Shown: piece by piece, positions 25,823 to 33,675 of the stretch
Position numbering within the stretch: position 1 is the first letter of the stretch
How the letters are laid out: each line of letters starts with the position of its first letter
From: Thermoplasmata archaeon
GTDB lineage: Archaea > Thermoplasmatota > E2 > DHVEG-1
NCBI GenBank assembly: GCA_020054495.1
Contig: JAHWGK010000015.1
Coordinates: 1-54,224, forward strand
DNA: 54,224 nucleotides
Direction of reading: 5' to 3'
Position numbers and translations under genes: made by a program
Notes under the pieces: model-generated
Told to the model about the DNA's origin: nothing
What the model saw: only the letters and a program-made list of their open reading frames with translations
Database searches by the model: none

Positions 25823-25947
25823 ACAGTATTAAAAGAGGATATGTTCCCAAATGCCCTAATGATTTTATCTAATTTATTGCATGTTAGCTTTTTATAAGTG
25901 TCTCAAATTCTTAATTGTAAGAGCTAAATAAACATATAAAATCACAT

Positions 25948-26525
25948 CTAGCTATTATCACAATATGGTTTATACCCGCACTTAATACAAATATCCTTAT
26001 CCTTGCATTTTTTAAAATCATCTATTCCTGATTTTTCTTCAATGTATTCTCTTAATTTTTTTGCTTTTTCATTCAATAAATTTTTAAATTCTTCTAAATC
26101 ATCCTCTGTTGTATTATACTCATGGGAATCTCCTATATCCAAAAATACTACTTCTGTATAAATATTTTCAAAATTAGACAATCTCTTTTCTAATGCCCAA
26201 ATTATATATAACTTCATTTGCCATTCATCAATCGCATTAGCATATGAACTATCAGTTTTCCATTCAGTGATAAAAATTCTACCATCTTTTGATCTAGTAA
26301 TAATATCAGGAACAAGCCAAAAATTACATTCATTTATATTAAAACTACAATATTTTTCATGAATTATTAGTTCTAAATCTTTGTAAAAATCTAAATATTC
26401 TGAAAAAAATATTTTTATTAAGAGAATTTTCTGTTAAATGGAAAGCTTTTCTCGATTCAGATATACCATTAGCAATAAAATATGATGTCTGGAAAAAGAT
26501 ACGTTCAAGTTTATCATTTTTTGAT
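25948..26525 (-). pseudogene. Decayed RecB/Cas4-like PD-(D/E)XK nuclease
   Basis: One frame (26433 down to 25948) encodes LVPDIITRSKDGRIFITEWK (Asp and Glu-x-Lys of the active site), DEWQMKLYIIWALEKR (the Q motif) and a C-terminal cysteine group CKDKDICIKC...C. No start codon exists in it: it hits a stop at 26434. A second frame carries protein-like sequence upstream (LERIFFQTSYFIANGISESR, then KAFHLTENSLNKN) and joins the first at an A7 run (26403-26409), so a one-base slip explains the break. That frame also has no start codon and ends at a stop near 26526. Either a relic or a sequencing error plus truncation. Confidence 0.55.
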
Positions 26526-26546
26526 CAAGAAAATGAAAATAAATTT

Positions 26547-27224
26547 TTGAAAAGTCAAGTCAATATCTTAGAATCAATGGGGTTGTCTAAAGAAGAAATT
26601 GCGAAACGGAAAAAAGAAATCAATAAACAACACAATGATTTTATTGTTGAATTTAGGGAAAAAATTGGTTATCATCCTAAAAAATATAGAAGCAAAACTA
26701 ATAAAAATCTCGATTTAGAAATTGAATCTATGAAAGAGCGTATAAATAAAAAACAGAAAGACCAAGTTGATGGTATTCTAAATTGGTGTCTAGATGTTTA
26801 TCCAGAAGAAATTAATAACACAGGTTTTTTCCTTGATGTAGGTAACCTTAGAGATTTTAGTTTTTTCCCCTTTTATTTTGGAATACCAATAGATTATGAG
26901 GAAAAACTTTTTAGATTAGTTAAGAACAAACATGATTTTAACAGAATAAAATCGGTTTTAAAAAATGTTAAAATCGATAACATAGATGATTCATTAAAAA
27001 ATTTAATTGATATAAGATATGAAAGAAATTTTTCTAGATTTTCTCTTAGATTCACCCAGCTCTTTGTTAAATTAATTCAAAGGCCTTTCATTCAGATATT
27101 CTATAAACAATTTGATAAAAAGGCCAAAGAAGAAATTATAGGCCTTCTAAGGAAAAATAATCCTAATTCTAAGGATAAATCTGATTATGAACTATTTTAT
27201 TATTATGTTGTGTCTTATTTTTAG
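26547..27224 (+). CDS. Helical protein of unknown function, start uncertain
   Basis: 225 aa from a TTG at 26547. The same frame stays open back to 26343 with protein-like sequence (WKAFLDSDIPLAIKYDVWKK), but has no ATG, GTG or TTG there and overlaps the nuclease relic on the other strand. The product is highly charged and mostly helical (SKEEIAKRKKEINKQHNDFI), with an aromatic-rich middle (FFPFYFGIPIDYEEKLF). No family recognised. It may be a 5'-truncated gene, the partner of the broken nuclease across a rearrangement point. Confidence 0.45.
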   Translation: MKSQVNILESMGLSKEEIAKRKKEINKQHNDFIVEFREKIGYHPKKYRSKTNKNLDLEIESMKERINKKQKDQVDGILNWCLDVYPEEINNTGFFLDVGNLRDFSFFPFYFGIPIDYEEKLFRLVKNKHDFNRIKSVLKNVKIDNIDDSLKNLIDIRYERNFSRFSLRFTQLFVKLIQRPFIQIFYKQFDKKAKEEIIGLLRKNNPNSKDKSDYELFYYYVVSYF

Positions 27225-27242
27225 GTAAAATTAAATTTTTCT

Positions 27243-28568
27243 CTATTTTTTCTCTTTCGCTTCCTTATACATTTCCCATGTCTTCGCTAGCATATCGTTA
27301 TAGAACTCACGAAAACTAGGATCTTTCAACGCTTCTTGGGTAGCTATTCCTGTATCTATTGCAGTTGGTGTGATTTCTTCTTTTTTAGGTTTAAGTGTAG
27401 CGCTGCATTTCCCACAATGAATAAACGTTGGTGGGTTCTCTGTTTGGCAATTCCAACAGATAATAGGCTGTAACATAGTTTCTTTGGGTTCATCGTCTTT
27501 GATGCCTAGTAGTTTTTTAATGTAATCACTGGTGTCTTTACTAGCTAGGTGGGTGTAATAACTAGGCATTGTACTGCTGTTGCTCCATCCAAAACGTTCT
27601 CGCATCATAGCCTCGTTAAAGCCTCTCATAGCGCAAAAAGTAGCGCTAATATGTCTCAGTGTATGCGGGTGTATATCTTTAATGTCGCAATCCTGAGTTA
27701 TTTGTTTAACGATAGTCCAAATACCGCAAGGTGTTACAAAAAGATTTTCTGGTTTTCTGTCTTTAAGTTGAGGCGCATCTGAATAAATAAAAGGTGCATC
27801 AGGATTATTTTTAAACTTATGAAACTGGTTAAGATAATTACGGATATACAATGTACTACTAGGGATGATAAATAATTGTATTTTCCGTTGACCTGTTTTA
27901 AGACCTGTTGCTTTTTTAGGAAGTATAAAATATGCACCAAGTTGCCGATCAAAATGAATGTTTTTAATTTTTAAAGCTGTTAGTTCCGATACTCTTAGGC
28001 CACCATCAATAAGGCTACATATTATAACTTGTTGTCTAACATCTTTACATTTATCTAACATTTTTTTGATTTGTTTCTCTGTGAGAATACTATCAAGTGG
28101 TAACTCTTTGCTGTTTCTTACTGTACTCATCCATTCAACACATTCAGGGAACTTAATTGTTTTCTGTAGCTGCTTACCTTTCTTGTATGTCGCTGGATCT
28201 GAAACAAACTTGTAAAAACGTTTAATTTTTTGTTCTATCATAGTTGCACTATTATCTTCAAACTTCTTTCGCAGCCATCCATCAAATTCCATCATGTCAT
28301 CTTGACTGGCTTTGTTAAATGGTTTTTTCAAAAACATGGATAATTGTAAGATAGCATGTACGTCAGATGAAATTGTTGCAGGGCTTATTTTTTCACCTTT
28401 GCTATTGGTATCAATGGTTCTTCTAAGTCTTAAAAACTCATTAATTTGTTGTTTGTGATCTTGATTAGTGAATTGCTTCAAATAACTCTCAATATTTCTT
28501 TCATGCTTGTTCATAGCAGCATCAATACTAGAATGCAGTTTTACTATAAAAACTTTAAGTATCGTCAC
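27243..28568 (-). CDS. Tyrosine recombinase (integrase) with C-terminal zinc ribbon
   Basis: 441 aa, GTG start overlapping the stop of the receiver gene (ATGTGA). The N-terminal SAM-like core-binding domain spans about 20-130. The catalytic domain has Arg192 (GGLRVSEL), His302-x-x-Arg305 (HPHTLRH), Trp328 in place of the second His (RFGWSN) and nucleophile Tyr338 (SYYTH), so it looks complete and active. A zinc ribbon follows (Cys371, 374, 385, 388; CWNCQ...CGKC), an addition seen in some archaeal XerA-like integrases. It could catalyse integration of the surrounding island or DNA inversion. No attachment site could be identified. An internal ATG at 28514 is an alternative start without ribosome site. 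Confidence 0.9.
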   Translation of the reverse strand: MTILKVFIVKLHSSIDAAMNKHERNIESYLKQFTNQDHKQQINEFLRLRRTIDTNSKGEKISPATISSDVHAILQLSMFLKKPFNKASQDDMMEFDGWLRKKFEDNSATMIEQKIKRFYKFVSDPATYKKGKQLQKTIKFPECVEWMSTVRNSKELPLDSILTEKQIKKMLDKCKDVRQQVIICSLIDGGLRVSELTALKIKNIHFDRQLGAYFILPKKATGLKTGQRKIQLFIIPSSTLYIRNYLNQFHKFKNNPDAPFIYSDAPQLKDRKPENLFVTPCGIWTIVKQITQDCDIKDIHPHTLRHISATFCAMRGFNEAMMRERFGWSNSSTMPSYYTHLASKDTSDYIKKLLGIKDDEPKETMLQPIICWNCQTENPPTFIHCGKCSATLKPKKEEITPTAIDTGIATQEALKDPSFREFYNDMLAKTWEMYKEAKEKK

Positions 28569-28876
28569 ATTTTGTTTTTTACAAAATCAAGTAATTGTTC
28601 TTTTGTAAATGGTTTTTGTAAAAAATCTTCTTCTTTACTTGTATCAATATTCTTCTTTGCTTTTGGTTTCATTGAAAAAAACGCAGGCGCACTACTATTA
28701 GGCATTGATGTATCTATTAGTATTAAACCAAAATTTTCTTCTTTATCGTCTTCCATAAGTTCTAAAGCCTTACGGCTACTATTCACAGTTACAACTTCAA
28801 AATCATCTTCCTCTAAACAAGATTTAACTTCTTCAAGAATGCTAGCCTCATCATCTACAACCATTATTGTTTTCAT
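28565..28876 (-). CDS. CheY-like receiver-domain protein
   Basis: 103 aa, single receiver domain. It has the acidic pair (VVDDEAS), the phospho-acceptor Asp (LILIDTSMP) and the conserved Lys (LQKPFTK). The region between helices 3 and 4 is unusual (NSSAPAFFSMKPKAKKNID), so the switch Thr/Ser is not obvious. ATG follows TAGGTGAGAA. Its stop codon overlaps the start of the tyrosine recombinase gene, indicating translational coupling. A receiver next to an integrase suggests that phosphorelay could influence recombination; that is an inference. No histidine kinase is in the window. Confidence 0.85.
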   Translation of the reverse strand: MKTIMVVDDEASILEEVKSCLEEDDFEVVTVNSSRKALELMEDDKEENFGLILIDTSMPNSSAPAFFSMKPKAKKNIDTSKEEDFLQKPFTKEQLLDFVKNKM

Positions 28877-29083
28877 TTCTCACCTAAAATAATATCAGGA
28901 TGTCAAACTTAAATATTTCTGTTGATTATTTTTGCAACGCTAATAAAAAAGGTTTTAGTAAGATAGACCCAAATTGCCTTATGAAATCAACAGGAGTAAA
29001 TGTACAGGAAATAAAAAGAATAATTTACCAGTAAAAACGGGATCACCTTCCTTTTTTATCTTCCCCTGCCAAAAACACAACAA

Positions 29084-29118
29084 GGGATTGGTTTTTAAAG
29101 AAAAAGATGTTATAAGAT
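29084..29118 (+). promoter_or_regulatory. Promoter type 3 upstream of the NYN gene
   Basis: Contains GGTTTTTAAAGAAAAAGATG and then TTATAAGAT, ending just before the ATG at 29125. Only one base shorter in its T-run than the copy at 22962. Confidence 0.6.
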
Positions 29119-29124
29119 GAGTAT

Positions 29125-29634
29125 ATGGCAAAATCAGGACATATAAATCAGAGAATCGGTGTGTTTGTAGATGTGCAAAACATGTACTATTCTGCAAAGC
29201 ATTTATACAGAAGTAAAGTAAATTTCAAGACAATCTTAAAAGAAGCTATAGCTGATAGGCAGCTTATTAGAGCCATAGCATATGTTATAAAAGCAGATGT
29301 GAAGGATGAAGGCACGTTTTATATTGCTTTGTCTGAGATGGGTTTTGAAGTAAAATCAAAGGAGCTTCAGGTTTTCTATGGCGGAGCTAAGAAAGGGGAT
29401 TGGGACGTTGGAATAGCTATGGATGTAATGAGGCTAGCGCCAAAACTAGATACAATTGTATTGATTAGTGGGGATGGAGATTTCTCTGATTTGTTAGAAC
29501 ATGCAAAAAGCCTAGGTTGCAGGGTAGAGGTTGTAGCCTTTGGTAAAACCACATCTCATAAACTCAGGGAGGTTGCAGATTTTTTCACAGATCTTGATAA
29601 AGATGCAAAGCATTTATTTAAAAAAAGGAAATAA
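29125..29634 (+). CDS. NYN-domain (LabA/DUF88-type PIN-like) ribonuclease
   Basis: 169 aa. The NYN/PIN-like fold is shown by the acidic motifs Asp16 (GVFVDVQNMY), Asp94 and Asp100 (GDWDVGIAMD) and Asp117/Asp119 (ISGDGDFSDL), which bind the catalytic metal. The usual length for this family is 160-250 aa. The protein is soluble with a basic C-terminus (KHLFKKRK). It starts about 27 nt after the TATA part of promoter type 3, with a short leader. The Alba gene follows 36 bases after its stop, so the two are likely co-transcribed. An RNA-processing role together with the nucleic-acid-binding Alba is reasonable but inferred. Confidence 0.88.
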   Translation: MAKSGHINQRIGVFVDVQNMYYSAKHLYRSKVNFKTILKEAIADRQLIRAIAYVIKADVKDEGTFYIALSEMGFEVKSKELQVFYGGAKKGDWDVGIAMDVMRLAPKLDTIVLISGDGDFSDLLEHAKSLGCRVEVVAFGKTTSHKLREVADFFTDLDKDAKHLFKKRK

Positions 29635-29670
29635 TATTTGGAAATTGTTGTTTAATGGAGGGAAAAAAAT

Positions 29671-29994
29671 ATGGCAAAAGAAACAGCTAAAGAAAAAAGA
29701 AGAACTGATGAAAACATAATATATGTTGGAAATAAACCACCGATGAGCTACGTACTTGCAATAGTAACACAGTTTCAGGGTAGTGGTTCAGAGGAGGTTG
29801 TAATAAAAGCTAGAGGCAGAGCGATAAGTAGAGCAGTAGATGCCGCAGAGATAACAAGAAATCGGTTTGTTACAGATGCGGAAATCAAGGACATAAAAAT
29901 TGGAACCGAGAGCATCACAAATGAGGAAGAAGGCAGAACTTCTAATGTATCTTCAATTGAAATAATCTTAACAACTAAAAAGAAGAGTAAATAG
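29671..29994 (+). CDS. albA: DNA/RNA-binding chromatin protein Alba
   Basis: 107 aa. The Alba signature is clear: [39 protein letters not shown] and IKIGTESI, ending in a beta hairpin ([10 protein letters not shown]). Alba dimers coat DNA and RNA in archaea and can be regulated by acetylation of a lysine near the N-terminus. ATG follows GGAGGGAAAAAAAT. It is co-oriented with the NYN RNase gene and ends before a bidirectional terminator that separates it from the convergent tbp. Confidence 0.96.
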   Translation: MAKETAKEKRRTDENIIYVGNKPPMSYVLAIVTQFQGSGSEEVVIKARGRAISRAVDAAEITRNRFVTDAEIKDIKIGTESITNEEEGRTSNVSSIEIILTTKKKSK

Positions 29995-30105
29995 CTGGTA
30001 GAACGTTAAGCTAATAAGACAACGCCCATGTCTAGTTCTAGTTTTTTTGCTCTCTCTTTGTGCATATTTCGAATGGTGACTTCTGTGGCATCTCCACAAA
30101 AAAAA

Positions 30106-30132
30106 CAATCCGAGAAGGGATTGATTTTTTTT
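30106..30132. terminator. Bidirectional terminator between albA and tbp
   Basis: The 6-bp stem CAATCC/GGATTG with loop GAGAAG is flanked by A8 on the left and T8 on the right (nearly from 30097). Each strand therefore reads a hairpin followed by a U-run, serving the convergent albA and tbp transcripts. Confidence 0.65.
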
Positions 30133-30181
30133 AATTGGGGATAGAAAAATAAATATTTCGCAATCAAAAAAGAGAAAGGCT

Positions 30182-30733
30182 TTACTTGCGGAGTTGTCCT
30201 AACAAAGTAAGTTCCTTTGATACTTTATCTACTGCTATTGACACATCGTCTACTGTTCTTGCGCCTGCGCAGACTATTTTACCAGAACCAAACAATAGCA
30301 TAGCTACTTTAGGTTCTTTTATCCTATAGACCAACCCTGGGAATTGCTCAGGCTCATATTCCACGTTTTCTAAACCCAGAGCTACAGCTACTTCACTAAG
30401 ATTAAGTTCTCCTCCTAGATCAGATGTAGCTACAATATTTTGAATTACAATGTCAGGCTTTTTGTATACTTTTACCCCCATTTTTTCTAGCTTTTCTGCT
30501 ATTATTTTGATAGTAGTCCTTACATCCTCAATGGTTTTTGCACCTGTACAGTTAGCTGCTCCGCTTCTAAATAGGAGCGTAGCTGTCTTTGGATCAGTCA
30601 GGCGATATACAAGTCCTGGGAATTGTTCCGGTTCATATTCTGCGTTTTCTAACGTTTGTGCTATAACATCTAGATCTAATTTCTCTGCAAATGTTGTAGA
30701 TGCTACAATATTTTGTACCTTTATTTCTATCAT
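30182..30733 (-). CDS. tbp: TATA-box-binding protein
   Basis: 183 aa, the usual archaeal TBP length. Two direct repeats (about 1-90 and 92-180) each carry the saddle motif, with NIVAST/NIVATS, EYEPEQFPGLVYR in both halves and LLF-GSG-x-V-C-GA. It recruits TFB and RNA polymerase at TATA boxes. No acidic tail is present. The upstream region shares an A-rich core (ATAAAAAAAATGTTG, about 30855-30869 on the minus strand) with the divergent type 3 promoter at 30879. Confidence 0.97.
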   Translation of the reverse strand: MIEIKVQNIVASTTFAEKLDLDVIAQTLENAEYEPEQFPGLVYRLTDPKTATLLFRSGAANCTGAKTIEDVRTTIKIIAEKLEKMGVKVYKKPDIVIQNIVATSDLGGELNLSEVAVALGLENVEYEPEQFPGLVYRIKEPKVAMLLFGSGKIVCAGARTVDDVSIAVDKVSKELTLLGQLRK

Positions 30734-30878
30734 ACAATATCACTTTTCCATTAAATAGTTCAGTGTTACAGCCTTTAGGTGGCAAAACCAAGAACAAGTA
30801 TACCTATTAAAATAATTCTCTCATTTTATGCTTATTAAACAACCTGTTTTTCAACATTTTTTTTATACTATCCGTATA

Positions 30879-30911
30879 GGTTGGTTTTTTAAAGAAAAAG
30901 ATGTTATGTAA
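30879..30911 (+). promoter_or_regulatory. Promoter type 3 upstream of the zinc-ribbon gene at 30936
   Basis: TTTTTAAAGAAAAAGATGTT preceded by GGTTGG and followed by ATGTAA; 20 bases identical to the 22962 copy. Confidence 0.6.
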
Positions 30912-30935
30912 CTATATGCAGATGGGAAATAATGT

Positions 30936-31088
30936 ATGATTCATATTAAATGTAAGACATGTGGCTGGCGTTTACCTTTTTCCAGCAAAAGGAATGAAGA
31001 TGCTGTTAAGAATCGAGGAGACAGCAATATTATATGTCCTAATTGTGGCCAAATGCTGATTAAAATGGGCGGAAAGTGGAATGTATGA
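30936..31088 (+). CDS. Small zinc-ribbon protein
   Basis: 50 aa. It reads MIHIKCKTCGWRLPFSSKRN and later NIICPNCGQML, giving a C-x2-C plus C-x2-C zinc ribbon with a basic, glycine-rich end. An ATG four bases earlier is out of frame. Its promoter is the type 3 element. Such proteins are often nucleic-acid-binding; no specific function can be given. Confidence 0.6.
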   Translation: MIHIKCKTCGWRLPFSSKRNEDAVKNRGDSNIICPNCGQMLIKMGGKWNV

Positions 31089-31145
31089 AAATGAATAACT
31101 CGTACTTAATCGTTTGAATCCTCTTTTTTATTACCCCCGCGGACT

Positions 31146-31163
31146 CAAAAACCATGGTTTTTG
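31146..31163. repeat. 18-bp perfect palindrome
   Basis: CAAAAACCATGGTTTTTG lies 60 bases behind the zinc-ribbon gene. Could act as a stem with a T-rich arm in a terminator, or as a protein site. Confidence 0.3.
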
Positions 31164-31271
31164 GTATTACAAACGAGAAGATAATAATAAAATATTATGA
31201 GGAATCCTTAAATGCTAATTTTTAATCTACCTGATTTAAAGTTCTAATTGGACTAAAAGGAAATAGTAAAA

Positions 31272-31412
31272 ATGTATGATGAAAATAGAGAAATGCACAA
31301 AGTAACCTGTGCAGAATGCGGTAAGGAAACCCAAGTTCCATTCAAACCAGATGGTAGCAGACCAGTCTATTGTAAGGAATGTTATCAGAAACATAAACCA
31401 AAAAGACTTTAG
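31272..31412 (+). CDS. Small CxxC...CxxC zinc-binding protein
   Basis: 46 aa: HKVTCAECGKETQVPFKPDG then RPVYCKECYQKHKPKR. This is the widespread CxxCxxx...CxxC zinc-finger family found in many archaea and bacteria, often near DNA- or RNA-handling genes. The motif is complete. No clear ribosome site, so it may be leaderless. Confidence 0.75.
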   Translation: MYDENREMHKVTCAECGKETQVPFKPDGSRPVYCKECYQKHKPKRL

Positions 31413-31506
31413 ATAAAATTTTCGTAATTACCTGGGTTTTAACAATCTTATTTTTAATATCTTTCTTTTTTTAACCCCTTAAAATATTATCACGCTTCGT
31501 GGGTTA

Positions 31507-31537
31507 TAGATTTTTAAAGAAGTAACTGTTACGAAAT
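31507..31537 (+). promoter_or_regulatory. Weaker copy of promoter type 3 upstream of 31560
   Basis: AGATTTTTAAAGAAGTAACT then GTTACGAAATT keeps the TTTTTAAAGAA core and the GTTA-x-GAAAT block but has changes between them. Confidence 0.45.
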
Positions 31538-31559
31538 TGCAGGTAGGTGCAGAAGAGAA

Positions 31560-31742
31560 ATGAGCCGGGCTGGAACGAAATATAGAGAAGTAATCGAGTT
31601 ATTTGATGAAAAAACAGGGGATGTAGTAAGAGTAATCCGTTTCCGTAACTCAATAACGTTTGATGAATTTTTAAAAGATTTCAAAGCAATGAGATACCCA
31701 GGTTATGGTTGGAGATATATAGATAAAGGAAAAAAAAGATAG
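31560..31742 (+). CDS. Small basic protein of unknown function
   Basis: 60 aa, no cysteines or membrane segment: an N-terminal beta-strand pattern (VIELFDEKTGDVVRVIRFRN) followed by a helix and GYGWRYIDKGKKR. It starts at ATG (31560) after GAAGAGAA, behind a weak type 3 promoter. No family recognised. Confidence 0.55.
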   Translation: MSRAGTKYREVIELFDEKTGDVVRVIRFRNSITFDEFLKDFKAMRYPGYGWRYIDKGKKR

Positions 31743-32318
31743 ATAATGTAAATAGATTATTCTTATAGCACCTTTACCTTGTTTGTCAATGAAATCCATG
31801 AAAAACTATCTATCTGTTTTTTTCTCCTGGGCAGAATACTATTTGATTTTACAAAAAGTTATGGAATTTAATATCTGGAGATATGAAACAAATGAAATGC
31901 CTCTATGATATCCATTACTAGAGAACCTTAAGATTGTATAGAAGATAGATGTTATTTTTGGGACTTGGACCATGGTAAATGCAAATGGATGTAGACTGAA
32001 TGAAAAAATTGGTTTGCAAAGAATGTGGACATACAATGACACATCATAGACGATTTAAATACATATATTACTGCAACAATATCCTTTGTAAATTGCTAAC
32101 ATGATATTAAAATAATGATTGCAAGTTCCAGATATTACAAGTATTTATCTAACATTTTTTTATTTTTTCTTAAGCCCTTTAATCAAACTAATAATCAATA
32201 ACAGTTTAAGTGTGGATACTGTATTTTTTAAAAAAAAATTAAGGGGGTAGAAGAGGGGGTTGAGACACAAGAAGAGGTGAATCAAAAAGTATTCCCATCC
32301 CCCTCCACGTTTTTCACT
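31743..32318. other. Mostly non-coding stretch with one possible micro-gene
   Basis: Stops in all frames apart from the frame at 32000. At 32242-32310 there are G-rich (AAGGGGGTAGAAGAGGGGG) and C-rich (CCCATCCCCCTCC) runs that could pair imperfectly in a hairpin. Confidence 0.4.
32000..32104 (+). CDS. Possible 34-aa zinc-finger micro-protein
   Basis: MKKLVCKECGHTMTHHRRFK then YIYYCNNILCKLLT. C-x2-C, paired His and C-x4-C could bind one zinc. No ribosome site; may be a remnant of a longer zinc ribbon. Confidence 0.35.
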   Translation: MKKLVCKECGHTMTHHRRFKYIYYCNNILCKLLT

Positions 32319-32555
32319 TCAAACTAACCATTCAAATGATTTAGAAGGAGTTTTAGCTTTAAAGGCTAAAAGTTCACCATAATCTCCAATAAAATAATAT
32401 TCATCTTCGTTTTTTTCTATCAGCCCTTTACGTAAAGCTATCTCAAAAAGATTATCGTTAATCTTTAAAATTTTTTCACTTTTTTTCTTGTTTTTTAAAA
32501 CCTTTTCCAAAGCTTGTTCCTCCTGAATGACATCCATAATCTTTACCTTATGCAT
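32319..32555 (-). CDS. Small protein of unknown function
   Basis: 78 aa from the ATG at 32555, six bases behind GAGGAG; the ATG at 32561 lies right against that site and is less likely. Two predicted helices with many lysines (KNKKKSEKILKINDNLFEIA) and a C-terminal part YYFIGDYGELLAFKAKTPSK, perhaps a small winged-helix-like fold. I recognise no family. Confidence 0.55.
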   Translation of the reverse strand: MHKVKIMDVIQEEQALEKVLKNKKKSEKILKINDNLFEIALRKGLIEKNEDEYYFIGDYGELLAFKAKTPSKSFEWLV

Positions 32556-32810
32556 AATCATCTCCTCGTCACATTATACTGATATGTTACCATGATAATT
32601 TTTTTCATTGATGCTATATAAGGATATCTTATAAAAATGTCAAAATGGAAAGTTTACTTTTTGACAGAATAACATTTTTTAACTAGAATATGGCTTGATT
32701 AGCTAATTGTCACAAGTATTCAATTGCATATATAGCTACACATTCATTTACACTAAAATCTTATATATTAATGATTATTTTTACATTGATAGAAAAATAT
32801 AGGAGAGAGG

Positions 32811-33233
32811 ATGGAAAAAATGGAAATATTTAAAAAAATTGGTAGCTGGTTATTCCTGATGGGGATCGTCGTAGCAGTGCTAGTCGGTATAATCGTTGGA
32901 GCAGAATGGTATGTGGATACAAATTCATATATGGCCGCCCTACTTGGATCCCTCGGATTCATCGTCGGTGTCTTGTCGTTCTTTGCTCTTGGTCAAATAA
33001 CCCAAGAAAGAGTGCCAACATTCCTAATAGCAGCCTTGACCTTACTTGCAATAGGTGCTTTGTCGCCATGGACATTTGGAAGTTGGGAAGGTTTAGCTCC
33101 ATATTTAACAGGTATAACACAATATATGGCAATATTTGCTGCACCAGCAGCTGGCCTGTTAGCTATTAGAGCTATATGGGATGCAGGAAAAACTGAAGAT
33201 ATTGAAAAAATCATTCCAAAAATACAAAAATAG
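32811..33233 (+). CDS. Membrane protein with four spans
   Basis: 140 aa. Spans at about 12-30, 42-62, 70-90 and 100-122, glycine- and alanine-rich (IVVAVLVGIIVGAEW, AALLGSLGFIVGVLSFFAL, FAAPAAGLLAIRAIW). The end is charged (DAGKTEDIEKIIPKIQK). ATG follows AGGAGAGAGG, and a second ATG three codons later is possible. It looks like a conserved archaeal membrane protein, but I cannot name the family. A hairpin terminator follows 12 bases after the stop. Confidence 0.75.
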   Translation: MEKMEIFKKIGSWLFLMGIVVAVLVGIIVGAEWYVDTNSYMAALLGSLGFIVGVLSFFALGQITQERVPTFLIAALTLLAIGALSPWTFGSWEGLAPYLTGITQYMAIFAAPAAGLLAIRAIWDAGKTEDIEKIIPKIQK

Positions 33234-33245
33234 ATAATTTAAATT

Positions 33246-33277
33246 GAGATAGAAAATTAACTATCTCCCTTTTTTTT
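33246..33277 (+). terminator. Hairpin with T-run
   Basis: GAGATAG (33246-33252) pairs with CTATCTC (33261-33267), followed by CC and eight T (33270-33277). Ends the membrane protein gene at 33233. Confidence 0.7.
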
Positions 33278-33675
33278 ATTTTAAAAACCCCTCTGGAAAT
33301 TATATATATCATTTTTTTAATGAAGGTATTTTATCCCATACCTCCATTCCACATTTCTAAAAACCATTTATAAAAACTTACAACAGTCATGGTCAACATA
33401 CCTGCTGTTAATCCAACTATTACCATGACTATTGCAGGCATTTACTTATTCACCACCATATGTTTAAGAAAAACTACATTTGACAATACTTTTACACGCA
33501 TTTTTACCGCTCTTCTTTTACAAATATTTACAATGATATAGTTTAGCTATATCATGTTTATATTTGTCTTTATTAGTATATATAATTTTCTAGGAATAAT
33601 GTCAATATGTAAAATTATCAAATATTATTTTTATAATTAAATATAATTTTAAAACGAGTATTTAGTTTGGTAAAA
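33278..33675. other. Intergenic stretch with one possible micro-gene
   Basis: AT-rich. The only plausible frame is the one at 33389 described separately. Nothing else recognisable. Confidence 0.4.
33389..33541 (+). CDS. Possible 50-aa hydrophobic micro-protein
   Basis: MVNIPAVNPTITMTIAGIYL then FTTICLRKTTFDN and a second hydrophobic end. TTTATAAAA at 33367-33375 lies about 20 bases upstream, so a leaderless transcript is conceivable. No ribosome site. Confidence 0.3.
   Translation: MVNIPAVNPTITMTIAGIYLFTTICLRKTTFDNTFTRIFTALLLQIFTMI

Noticed and set aside
31789-31908. 39-codon frame with ATG near 31789
   Set aside because: No ribosome site, no promoter, unremarkable composition.
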